From Crotophaga sulcirostris (Eukaryota; Chordata; Aves; Cuculiformes; Crotophagidae), in contig VYZB01000326.1 in NCBI GenBank assembly GCA_013397455.1, positions 211,310 through 275,309 on the forward strand: 64,000 nt of DNA. Direction: 5' to 3'. The notes below the pieces were generated by a model. It saw only the letters and a list, made by a program, of their open reading frames with translations. It was not told the DNA's origin and made no database searches. The position numbers and the translations under genes were made by a program. Numbering within the stretch: the first letter of the stretch is position 1; the number at the start of each line of letters is the position of its first letter. Positions 34,682 through 44,658 of the stretch are shown piece after piece.

Positions 34682-35517
34682 GTCTTCACATGGTATTATC
34701 ACCTAGGTAGGTTTTCCAAGGCTGTTGCCCTGAGGATCTGTGGCAGAGTGTGCTTAGGTACAAAATGGGTATTTTTCTCTTTGAAGGCTTTTCTGTCTCT
34801 TGTACGTCACACTTTCAGCTGTGGATCTTGTGCTTTTAAGCTTGTGATGGTTAGTGCAGAGACATTCTGGCCTCCTTACAGCATGAGTTGTCTCCACTCT
34901 GTGCAATGAAAACGTGTTTTGACCTGGAAAGTTGTTGCCAGCAGCAGATGGAGTAGACCTGCAGGCCAGCTGGTCCATGCCCTGCCAGGTGCTGTGGTTG
35001 CTTTGGTTTTAAATGCTTTGGTTTAAATAAGCTTTGAGTCTGCCCTGGAATTGGGGATACATCAGAGGAAACTTGCAGTGAGGCATCAAAATGGAAGCTA
35101 TAAATGAGGTTACTTATTTCAGAGGAGACAAGGGTGAATGATGAGGAGGCTCCAAGCAGTTGATCTAATGAAGGCGATGTGGCTTTGAAACTCTTGTGTG
35201 GCATTAAAACTCTTGTGTGACATCAGTTCAGGTTTTCAGATCAAACTCGGGTTCAGCATCAAAACAGGATAGCTGATTTGGAGAGTGTGGCTGAAACCCA
35301 GAAGTGTGAATATAAGCACCTTGTGTTGCTTGGCACGATAAATAGGAAGAGTTCCTATAGGAACAGTGGCAGCTCTTGAATGTCTATGGGGAATCATCTG
35401 CTTCCAGACATGTGAATGGCTGAGCATGAAGGAAACCTGGTCCCAGATTTCTTTAAGTGTGTTTCTAAGAGTTCCTCTTATTCTTACTGTGAATGACTGC
35501 CTAGCATTACCTGGAGA
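34682..35517. other. Unique non-coding sequence with a small tandem duplication
   Basis: A 19-bp unit built on 'aaactcttgtgtg' is duplicated at 35188-35225. Nothing else was recognised. Confidence 0.5.
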
Positions 35518-35627
35518 TTTTGAGCAGCCTGGTCTAGTGGGAGGTGTGCTTGCCCGTGGCAGCAAGGCTGGAGATAGATGATCTTTAAGGTCCCTTCCAA
35601 GCCAAGCCATTCTATGATTCTATGATG
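35518..35627 (+). mobile_element. CR1 LINE 3' end
   Basis: 'tttgagcagcctggtctagt', 'gggaggtgtgcttgcccgtg', 'gatctttaaggtcccttcca' and a well-kept double octamer tail 'attctatgattctatgatga'. A further 35 bp upstream may be a decayed extension. Confidence 0.92.
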
Positions 35628-36169
35628 AGGGAGAGCGATGCTTGGGCTCAGCTCCTACTCCAGGCTTGGTGGCATTTTCCTTGTTGTGAGCTGGGTCCTA
35701 CCTGCAGCTCTTTCTGTATGCATCTCCCTGCGATCAGGGGCCTCGGGAGGCTTTGAGACAAATTGCATTTGCGCGTATCAGATGGAGACTTTGGGGGTTT
35801 GAGCAGGAACGCTCTGCCTTTTGTCTTTTATCATTAGGAGTCAGGGATGGAGGTGACAACAGACTCGTGTATGAATGCAAAGTAAACAAAGCTGTGTGTG
35901 GGTGTGATGACATGTTTCTTTTGTCCATAATGTATTCATCCTCTGAGTGCTCCAGGGTTATGCATTTAATTTGTTGTGCAATTGGCAGCTTTAGAAGTAC
36001 TTAAGCATCCAGCTATCCTTGCCTAAAAATAACTGAAAAGCAAATGTTGGGGTTTTTTCCAAGATGAGGGGAAGAGAGGTGGGCCAAGGAGACAAATAAA
36101 TGCCAGGAGCCAGGAGTGCAGCAGGCAGTCATGACAGGTCCACCATACTTTTCTGGTTATTTTGGTCCC
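35628..36169. other. Unique non-coding sequence
   Basis: Nothing was recognised. The final 19 bases resemble a degenerate first unit of the minisatellite that follows. Confidence 0.5.
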
Positions 36170-36282
36170 TTCTTCCACTATTTTCATCCCTTCATCCACT
36201 ATTTTCATCCCTTCATCCACTATTTTCATCCCTTCATCCATTATGTTCGAGCCTTCATCCCTTATTTTGGTCCCTTCATCCC
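36170..36282. repeat. Minisatellite, 21-bp unit, five copies plus a part
   Basis: Units of 'ttcatccactattttcatcc' plus one C start at 36170, 36191, 36212, 36233 and 36254, with a partial sixth. The middle units are identical and the outer ones degenerate. Because 21 is a multiple of three, open frames run through on both strands and encode 7-residue repeats; these are by-products of the period. Confidence 0.93.
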
Positions 36283-36794
36283 TTCCCAAGTCAGAAGCAG
36301 CTCTGGCCATGAGTGAATATAAAGGAAGGGAGAGGAAGAGAAGGCTGATGGTTAGATCACCAGCCCAGGATTTAGAAGATTTGGGCTGAATCACTCATTT
36401 TGCTGTTGTCTTTGTGTGTCATCCCAGGCTCTCTGCACCTCTCCGCAGTCATAATCATATCTCTTCTGCACAGGGGTGTTGCAAGAGTAAAGATATTAAA
36501 GATTGAGAAGCATTAAGGTACTGTGTTTAGGCTCCTGTGTGGCAAGGCAACGTGCACTTGCAAATCTCAGTGGCTCAGAGGGTTGATGAACACAACCTCA
36601 AATTTATTATTTTTAATATCTCATTATTTCTGAGTCAATTGGAAGATTTTGAGCTGACCTTGGCAGAGAAAAAGGGAGACTGACCTGCCTTGTCAGGTCC
36701 AAGGCAGCTTCTTGGACTTCACTCCTTTTGTGTCATTGGGTTCTGGATGTCTTTCATTAGAAGCAGGATCCCTAGAAGTACCTGAAGCCCAAAG
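36283..36794. other. Unique non-coding sequence
   Basis: No feature was recognised. Confidence 0.5.
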
Positions 36795-37235
36795 TGGATC
36801 CAGAGAAGGGCAATGAAGTTGGTGAAGGGTCTGGGGCACAAGGTGTTAGGAAGAGCAGCTGAGGGACCTGGGGCTGTTTAGCCTAGAGAGGAGGAGGCTG
36901 AGGGGAGACCTTATTGCTCTCTGTATCTCCCTGAAAAGAGGTTGTAGGGAGGTGGGTGTTGGTCTCTTCTCCCAAGTAATAGGATGGGAGATAATGGCTT
37001 CAAGTTGCCCCAGGGGAGGTTTAGATTGGATATTAGGAAAAATTCCTTTACAGAAAGAGTGGTAAAGCACTGGAAGAGGCTGCCCAGGACAGTGGTGGAA
37101 TCTCCATCCCTGGAGGGATTCAAAAAATGTGTAGATGTGGCACTTTGGGATGTGATTTAGCAGGCACAGTGGGGTTGGGCTGATGGTTGGACTGGATGAG
37201 CTTAGAGGTCTTTTCCAACCTTAATGTTCTATGAT
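36795..37235 (+). mobile_element. CR1 LINE 3' end, 'cactttgggatgtgattta' class
   Basis: Begins 'ggatccagagaagggcaatg', then 'gaccttattgctctctgtat', 'ttgccccaggggaggtttag', 'gaaagagtggtaaagcactg', 'gtggcactttgggatgtgat' and 'ggttgggctgatggttggac', with the tail 'atgttctatgatc'. The only other member of this class in the window is at 61481. Confidence 0.94.
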
Positions 37236-38161
37236 CCAGTAGCCGTGGTGCTGGCAGAGCAGACTCTCTTGACTGGGTAATTCAGGGTTTCAAGTTACTC
37301 TGGGTGCTTGGTGCTCCTTGAAGCCTGGCCCACAGGGCTCAAGGCGCTGGTACCCAGCATCATCTCAAACTGCTCAGAGTGGTTCAACTCAGCAATGCAG
37401 TGGGTGGCTGCAGAGCTATGGACCTGGTGCTGCTTGTGGAAGGGACTCATGCAGCAAACAGTGCCTTAGTGCAAGCTTTCAGGGCTGCTCTCTGTCCCCA
37501 TTTACCAGCAACACCACGCAGGAGCAGTTTCTGGAACACTTGCAGATATGTTTTGGCAGCTGATAAGGGAGGTGAACTTTTTGTTTCAGATCCTACAAAA
37601 GTTTAGAGCTGAAAAACCTTGTGAGCCCAGGGCCTGAACCCCTAGGAAGATTAAAATTCCCTACCCCTACTTTGCAAAGGGCTGAAAGTCTGTCTGGCAA
37701 GACAGGTTCATTAACAAATTAATAGAATAATCAGCGGGGCTTTGTGTGCAGTTTTGCAGATAAAAAACTGGTAACAGCATTCTTGGGCTCTTTAATGGGC
37801 TGATAAGAGCCAACTATCTGCTCCACGGCGGGGCTAATCGGGGAGATAACAGAGGTTAAACCAGCTGCTGGGCTCTGGTGAGGGGGGCTCGCAGGGGGAG
37901 CTGCTTTGAGGGGATGGATGGAGGAGGAGGAGGGAGTTGAGGGGTTTAAACATGATGAAAGGGAATAGGCAGCAAAGTGAGGGGAGAGAAACAAGTACCA
38001 GCCAGCTCTGTGAATATTTTTAGGAGCTGATGCGGTTAAAGAGTGGCTGGTTGGGCTGTTGGGAGCTGAGCCTGCTCTCAGGACTTTCCAGGCAAAGAAG
38101 AAAGTGGTTGCCAGCATCTTCTCTTTATGTTGTAGGAGCTAGGGACAGAGGAGGACCTCTT
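37236..38161. other. Unique non-coding sequence
   Basis: No feature was recognised in 0.9 kb. Confidence 0.5.
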
Positions 38162-38256
38162 GTGCCGTGGTTTAGGTGATGAGATGGTGTTAGTGTTGGC
38201 TTATAGGTTGGACTTGATAATCTCAGAGGTCCCTTCCAACCTGGTGATACTGTGAC
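38162..38256 (+). mobile_element. CR1 LINE 3' end, ATACTGTG-tailed stub
   Basis: 'ccgtggtttaggtgatgaga', 'gttggcttataggttggact', 'aggtcccttccaacctggtg' and a single 'atactgtga'. It is the last 95 bp of the subfamily at 5579 and 39662. Confidence 0.9.
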
Positions 38257-39661
38257 CTGTTTCTTAGAGACTGGACAGAGAAGAGGAGGGCTGGGCTGTG
38301 CACAGGCTCCCAGGCTGGTGCAGCAAAGCCAAGGCACTGCGTGGTCGGAAGCCCCACCACCAGAAGTCCATGCAGAGCCAAGCAAGACCCTTTATGAGGA
38401 TTTCAAGCTCCATTTTTATACAATTTGGACAGGGTGCGTAGAAACCAAACTACTCCTGGCTCTGCTTAGCAGCTCACCCACCTGGCATCCCAGCCCAGCA
38501 TCCTCATCCTGCTCTCCTGGGGCCAAACACAGTGGGGATGAGTGACAGGCAGAGGTGGCCAGGTTGGATAGCACTTCCCATTCCTTTCAAACTGAGGTGT
38601 CTCCTGGTCTTTATGAACAAAGGCTACAGCCTATCTCCTCTCTGCAGGCCTCTTGCACCTGCGACTTGCTGCAACTGGGAGCAGCCCTCAGATTTGCACG
38701 TAGGAGAGCTGTAACTGCGATGGCTTTCACAGAAGCATCATTTTACCTTCATAAATTACAAATGCGAGCACTGAAATATTAATAAGGGTATAAGAGAGAT
38801 CCTTGGGCTTGCCTTAGGAATGCAGTGGTGGAGAGCAATCGGGATTCAAAGGTTGTTTTGCTTTCTGCAGCCTCCTCTGTGGAGGTTTTGGGGTGCAGCT
38901 GGTGTCCAGGCACCTCTGCTTGTGTGTCGTGGAGGATCTGTCCTCGCGTCACCTCCCCAGCCTGCTGGCAGTTTGCTTTTTGGTAGGCTGCAAGAGCAGG
39001 TTGTGGTAAGTGGCCGTTGGGGCTGTGATGGGAAGCGTTTGCCTCTGTCTTTCCCTGAAGGGCTATTAATTTATACAATATTTGCTTTGTTAAAGAAAGG
39101 ACATTGTCAGGCGGCTTTCAAGTGATGTGTGAAAGTGACTCTAATAAGAAGTTCTAGGGAAGCCTGCAGGCAGCCCCGCCTCTTCTCCAAACCTCTCCAG
39201 GTTTCCTTTGAAAGGAGCATCAGCAACCTTGATCCTCCTCCTCCACTAGTGAAGACACTCACTGCAAACTTCTCTGGCAGAGGAAGCCAGGGGCAGAGGC
39301 GCTGGGCAGAGTGGGAGGGTTGGGGAGCCCGGCTTGGTGGATAATTGGATGTGTCTGGCTGCCAGGGAAGAGAAACGAGGAGGAGATGGCACAGAGGGAT
39401 GGGAGTTTTCTTTGGAGGAGCAGCTGCAGCTCGAGGCTGGCGCTTGGCTAATCAGCGTGGTGTGGAGGAGACTGCAGATGAGAGCTGGCTCTTCTGCTGC
39501 TGCTGAAGCCTTGTGGGCTGGTGGTGGTGGGATGTGCTTGCAGACCAGGGTCTGCTCTCTTCCAGCAGCCTTTGGAAAAAAAAAGGATGGTGAACCCCAG
39601 TATGCCATCACCACCAGTTTGTCCTAGCCCTGGTCCCAGGCTCTGGCTGTCTTTGAGACAT
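38257..39661. other. Unique non-coding sequence
   Basis: No exon or transposon was recognised in 1.4 kb. An A run of ten occurs near 39575-39584. Confidence 0.5.
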
Positions 39662-39854
39662 CTGCCCAGGGAGGTGGTGGAGTTGCCCAGGGAGGTGGTG
39701 GAGTCGCCGACCCTGGATGTGTTTAAGGGAAGACTGGCTGAGGCACTCAGTGCCATGGTTTAGGTGATGAGATGGTGTTAGTGTTGGCTTATAGGTTGGA
39801 CTCAATGATCTCAGAGGTCTCTTCCAACCTGGTTATACTGTGATACTGTGATTT
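39662..39854 (+). mobile_element. CR1 LINE 3' end, ATACTGTG-tailed, with internal 21-bp duplication
   Basis: The copy starts in the block 'tgcccagggaggtggtggag', which is present twice in tandem (39663-39683 and 39684-39704), then follows the same path as the copy at 5579 and ends in 'atactgtgatactgtgat'. It faces a minus-strand copy of the related subfamily only 70 bp away. Confidence 0.94.
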
Positions 39855-39923
39855 GATGCTCCCTGGGGGTCTCCCTGCCATCCGTGCTGCACTGTGCAAG
39901 TTAAATAGATTTAACTATTGCTT

Positions 39924-40128
39924 GTATCACAGTATCACAAGGTTGGAAAGGACCTCTGAGATCATCGAGTCCAACCTAAAACCCAACAGCAACACCAACC
40001 CATCATCTAAACCGTGGCACTGAGTGCCTCATCCAGTCTCCCCTTAAACACCTCCAGGGTTGGTGACTCCACCACCTCCCTGGGCAGCACATTCCCATGG
40101 CCAATCACCCTTTCAGAGAAGAAACTGC
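39924..40128 (-). mobile_element. CR1 LINE 3' end, ATACTGTG-related, inverted partner
   Basis: 'tatcacagtatcacaaggtt', 'gacctctgagatcatcgagt', 'cactgagtgcctcatccagt', 'ggttggtgactccaccacct' and 'ttcccatggccaatcaccct'. It is the reverse complement of most of the copy at 39662, with visible but modest divergence. Confidence 0.94.
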
Positions 40129-40910
40129 CTCTCTCCAAGGGACACCAGCAGTGAGGTTGCATATTCACAGTATGCTGCTTGGCATGTGTTTGCAGTCTTC
40201 TCCAACATTAGGTCTGAAGAGTGGGGTTATTTAAGGTGCTTCTTGCATCCCTTTCTGGGCCATTTCCTTACATTGTAGGGGAAAGGCAAAAAAAAGCCCC
40301 CAAATAAAAGCAACTTCTGGTGTAATCGAGTGCCAGGATCAGAGTGTGCAACCCTGGGAATGTAAATATGTGTGTGTAAACATTCTTGGGTAAACAATGA
40401 ATATTGTTATTTGAGGGTTGTTAGTTTGTTTGTTTGTATGTTTTTGCAAGTATTGAAGGAATTAAGCACTGATTATTTAATTAATACTGCGCACTCATAT
40501 CACACTTTTCATCCGAGAACCTTCAAACTCATTACAGATATTAATGAAGCTTAAAACCAGGGCGATTTGCCAAGCAAACTGGTAAACTGAGGCATCAGTC
40601 CAAGCTCAGCAGCTGAGCTGGACTCACAGAGCCCTGCCTGAGGCTCTGTCTGCTCCTCTTCCACCCTCCCCATTCTTCTGCTGTCAGTCCCAAATGACAG
40701 GAGGCCTCTTGCTGCCTGGAACAGAGCAGGGCTGTTAATAAAACATCAAAACCATTAGAATCTAAAGAGTGAACAGAAATGGGAGATAAAAGATGATCAC
40801 ATGCCTCGGATCCGTTGGTCCCAGAGAGATGCTTGCACCCCAGGAGGTGTTAACTTGTGGAAGTGACTTTTAGGAGGTGCTGGCAAGCAGGGAGAAAAAA
40901 AAAATAGAAG
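40129..40910. other. Unique non-coding sequence
   Basis: A GTTT repeat at 40422-40437 and AT-rich sequence at 40360-40560. No gene was recognised. Confidence 0.5.
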
Positions 40911-41418
40911 CATAAAATCATAGAATGGTTTGGGTTGGAAAGGATGTTTGCAGGTCATCCAGTCCAACCCCTCTGCCATGGGCAGGGACACCTCCCACTG
41001 GATCAGGGGGCTCCAAGCCCCATCCAACCTGGCTTTGAACACCTCCAGGGATGGAGCAGCCAGGATTTCTCTGGGCAACCTGGGCCAGGGCCTCCCCACC
41101 TTCATTGTAAAATATTTCTTCCTAAAATCTCATCTCAATCTCCCCTTCCTTAGTCTAAAAGCATCATTCCTTGTCCTCTTGCAACAAGTCTTGCTAAAAG
41201 TCTGTCCCCAGCTTTCCTGGAGCCCCTTTCAGTACTGGGAGACTGCCCCAAGGTCTCCCCAGAGCCTTCTCTTTTCCAGGCTGAACAACACCAACTCTCT
41301 CAGCCTGTCCTCATACAGGAGGTGCTCCAGCCCTTGGATCATCTCCATGGCCTCCTCTGGACTTGCTCCAACAAATCCATGTTCTTCCTGTGCTGAGAGT
41401 CCAGAGCAGAACACAAAG
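40911..41418 (-). mobile_element. CR1 LINE 3' end, long copy
   Basis: The tail 'cataaaatcatagaatggtt' is followed by 'aggtcatccagtccaacccc', 'cccactggatcagggggctc', 'cctgggccagggcctcccca', 'gctttcctggagcccctttc', 'cagcctgtcctcatacagga' and, at the far end, 'tcctgtgctgagagtccaga'. It is a minus-strand member of the subfamily that dominates 47-63 kb and is mostly collinear. Confidence 0.95.
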
Positions 41419-42148
41419 TACAAACAAAAGGCACAAGGACATATATGAGGAGCCCAGTTTCTGCATGGGGATGGTGGAGCAGAGGTGCCATCTGGTAGCC
41501 TGGAGCAATACCTTAATTCCAGCTTAAGGAGCCTTCACACGAACTCTGACAGCAGCAAACTGCCTTTTTAATTCCTTTTTTCATATTCATAAGGGTTCTG
41601 GGGCTGTTGGGAGGTTTTAATTAATTAATTAAGATGTTTTCCACTATTATTGTGCCTCCCCTCAAAGGCTTATGACAGTAAATTCTCATCAAGTGGAAGA
41701 TCTAATAAGTACCAATTATTGAAGTTTGCTAATTGCCAGATAATAATAATGCTGATTAATAATGCTTTTAACACCACTGTTGATTTCAAATGTGGGTACA
41801 TGTGCTGCAGCACCATTAATTTCAATTGTAATTTCTTCTCCTTTGTTGCTAAATGGGGTAAAATTCAGGTTGGTGGGGTTTTTTTGCCCAAAGTGCATAT
41901 TTTTCTAACCCCTCTCTATAAAACCTTGCTAAATTTATAAGCAAGCGATTAAAAAATAAATAAATAAGTGCAGGAGGGTTAATGCATCGCAGAGAAGTGG
42001 TTCGTTCATTTCCTTGACAAGTGTAATTTAATTTTAATTATTTATGATTCTTCATAGCCTCCTAGTAAATGTTCTGTAGTATATTTTGTAAAACTAATGA
42101 AGTCTTAGTAATAGGAGATCTAACTCGAGCCTTGCACGGGGCAGCGGG
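41419..42148. other. AT-rich unique non-coding sequence
   Basis: The stretch 41570-42060 is AT-rich with many TAAT cores and short repeats (TTAA repeats near 41618-41632, AAAT repeats at 41950-41967). This is a candidate regulatory stretch. No gene was recognised. Confidence 0.45.
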
Positions 42149-42411
42149 GAGACTCACCTGGAGCCCTGTGTTCAGTTCTGGAGTCCTCAGCACAGGAAGG
42201 ACATGGACCTGTTGGATCAAGTCCAGAGAAGGCCACCATGGAGATGATCTGTGCATGAGGACAGGCTGAGAGAGTTGGGGTTGTTCAGCCTCGAGAAGAG
42301 GAGGCTCCGGGGAGACCTTAAAGCAGCCTCCCAGTACTGAGAGGAGCTCCAGGGTTGGTACTGGATGGACTTTAAGGTCCCATCCGACCCAAACTATTCT
42401 ATGATTTTATA
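42149..42411 (+). mobile_element. CR1 LINE 3' end with a large internal deletion
   Basis: The 5' half runs 'actcacctggagccctgtgt', 'cagcacaggaaggacatgga', 'gagagttggggttgttcagc' and 'tactgagaggagctccaggg'; there it jumps directly to 'gttggtactggatggacttt' and the tail 'aactattctatgatttta'. About 280-300 bp present in collinear copies are missing. A smaller loss lies near 42252, between 'ggagatgat' and 'gaggacaggctg'. Confidence 0.92.
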
Positions 42412-42440
42412 AAGTCTAGTTAGCGCCGTATCTGGCTGAT

Positions 42441-42486
42441 GATGTTTTGCATAATCATCCTTTGATGTTTTGCGTAATCATCCTTT
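42441..42486. repeat. Tandem duplication, 23-bp unit
   Basis: Two copies of 'gatgttttgcataatcatcc' plus ttt, with one A-to-G difference (42441-42463, 42464-42486). Confidence 0.9.
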
Positions 42487-43570
42487 GTGGATTCCACCCA
42501 GGTGAGGATGCTGCTTCTCTGCACGTGCTGGTCACATGGCTGTAAAACTTTCTGCTGTTTGAGCTGTAGACGGGACAGAGCTCCAGCAAGAGGGAAGGCT
42601 TGCCCATGGCATGCAGTTAGAGCATCTTACTCTGCCCCTTGGGGTTTGTGTTACCGATGGAGAGGTTATAAAGTCAGTTTTCCCTCTAAATTATTCCATT
42701 TTGATTTCTGCTCCTAAATGCCCCAAAGAGTAAGGGAATGCAAAGCAAGCAGGGGAAGCTACTTGCTTTGAAATTCTTCCAAAGGGGAAGACAGGGTGTT
42801 TCTCCACCAGCCTCGTGGTCAGGGTTTGGGATGGGTGTGGGTTCATCTTCAGCCACTGTTATTCGAGGAACGGTGGATTGAGATCTACTGGGCAGGCATG
42901 CCCAGAACAGCATGGACCATTGAGAGGAAATCTAAATTTAAATGTTAAAAAGCTTTTGTTCATTACTGGTGGCATTTCCTTCCCCTCCCCATTTGTCACT
43001 TGGAGCGGAGCTGTGACTCTTTTAATATCAAACAAATAATAAGCTCCCTCTAAAGTGATTTTTCTGACAAGGAGCTCAATATATTAAACTTTATCTATAT
43101 TTTAATAGCCAATTTCACACCAAACTGCCTTCTTAATAATGTATTTACCACCTGGGGATATTATTCCAACCCATCTGGAAAGAATTGGAAATTAACTGTC
43201 CCTAAACTGAGTCTGTGTGTGCTTTAGATGCAGCAGAGATAACAGCGGTGTCATTCCTAGGGGAAGTGGGGGAGGAAGCTCATCATGCACCGAGCAAAAT
43301 GTCAGCAGCAAAGGCAATAGCTGGCGGGGAAACGAGTGCTCTCCTTTTTGCAATCGAGAGCCCAGCCCACCTCAGGAATATTCAGCCGCTCAGGGAGCAA
43401 CTGATAGCTCCTCGAGGACTTCTACGCTTGTAAGAGCAGAGAGGTTTGGTTTCCAAGGATGTAGCATGAACGTAGGGCTCAGGGGAACAGCAGCATTGTG
43501 CTGGGCAGTGCTGTTGGTTGCCTGCTACCATGGTGCCAGGGCTCTGCTGCTGCAAGTGGGCACTTAATCA
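42487..43570. other. Unique non-coding sequence
   Basis: No gene was recognised. 43020-43190 is AT-rich with several TAAT cores. Confidence 0.5.
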
Positions 43571-43784
43571 TAGAATCATAGAATTGTTTGCTTGGAAAAG
43601 ACCTTTGGGATTATTGACTCCAACCATACCAGTCCACTACTAAACCATATTCCTGATAGAATCATAGAACCGCTTGGTTGGAAAAGACCTTTGGGATTAT
43701 TGAGTCCAACCATACCTATCCACTGCTAAACCATATCCCTGACAGAATCATAGAATCACTTGGTTGGAGAAAACCTTTGAAGAG
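43571..43784 (-). mobile_element. CR1 3' end amplified as an 86-bp tandem array
   Basis: Two full units (43571-43656, 43657-43742) and a 42-bp partial third (43743-43784) each begin with the CR1 tail 'agaatcatagaa' and run through 'cttggaaaagacctttggga' to 'ctaaaccatat'. The exact 86-bp period and identical break point at 'cctga' indicate tandem duplication of one truncated copy. The full units differ at roughly ten positions, so the event is not recent. Confidence 0.93.
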
Positions 43785-44442
43785 GGTAGAGAAAAGTTGT
43801 GTTACCCCAAGCCGGTGCTGATAAGGGCATTAATCTGGTTGGGCAGCACTTTTAACTTGCTCCATTTAGGAGTGGTCCTCTCTGGGTCCCTTTGACCCCA
43901 CCTGAATCCACACTGTGTGATGCAGCCTGGGCAAATGACAGTGTCCACTCTCCATATGTGTGTGCAAGCCTGTGTGTTTGGGAAATATCATTTTGTTTAG
44001 TCTAAGTCAGATATAGAGTTATTGTTGCTATTTATTTACTTCCTACAATTTCAAAGGGTCGACCAGTTCGGCTCCCTTGGCTCTAGGTTCTGTGTGATTC
44101 AGAATCAGTGTCCCATCTCAATGCTGGGATCAGCTGTCCCTTGTGGAGAGAAAACCAGGCAAGAGAATATTCCTCTTGGAGCACTTTTGTCCCTAGAATA
44201 GGAGAGAGGTAGGGTAGGGTCCCTAGTCCAGAGAGCAGAGGTCATCCTAACCACAACTTGCCAAGCTGGGCTTAAATCAGATTTTGCCACTATTTCTTAG
44301 CAAATATAAACCTGTTGAGGTCTGTGATGTTACTCATTCCTGAACTGTACAGATCATCCTTCACCTCCATTTAGTGGCAGTGAGGGAACATCAGGGATGG
44401 ACATCATGAAAGCGAGCTTTTCGTTTGTCCCAAGCAAGAATA
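43785..44442. other. Unique non-coding sequence
   Basis: Nothing was recognised. Confidence 0.5.
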
Positions 44443-44658
44443 ATAGAATCATAGAATCATTTGATTCGAAAAGCCCTTTGAGATCCTCAAGTCCAACTAT
44501 ACTGATCCACTACTAAATAACATCCCTGAGCACCTCATCTCCCCATTTTTTAAACCCATCCAGGGATGGTGACTCAACCACTTCCCATGGCAGCCTCAGC
44601 CAGTGCCTGAGATACCTCTTTCAGTGAAGAATTTTCTCCTAATATCCAATAAAAACTT
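44443..44658 (-). mobile_element. CR1 LINE 3' end
   Basis: 'tagaatcatagaatcatttg', 'ctttgagatcctcaagtcca', 'catccagggatggtgactca' and 'ttttctcctaatatccaata'. It lies 0.66 kb beyond the tandem array and is of the same class, but its sequence differs enough to be a separate insertion. Confidence 0.92.

Noticed and set aside
36170..36282. Possible CRISPR-like array
   Set aside because: The units are directly adjacent with no spacers, and the context is a vertebrate genome. It is a minisatellite.
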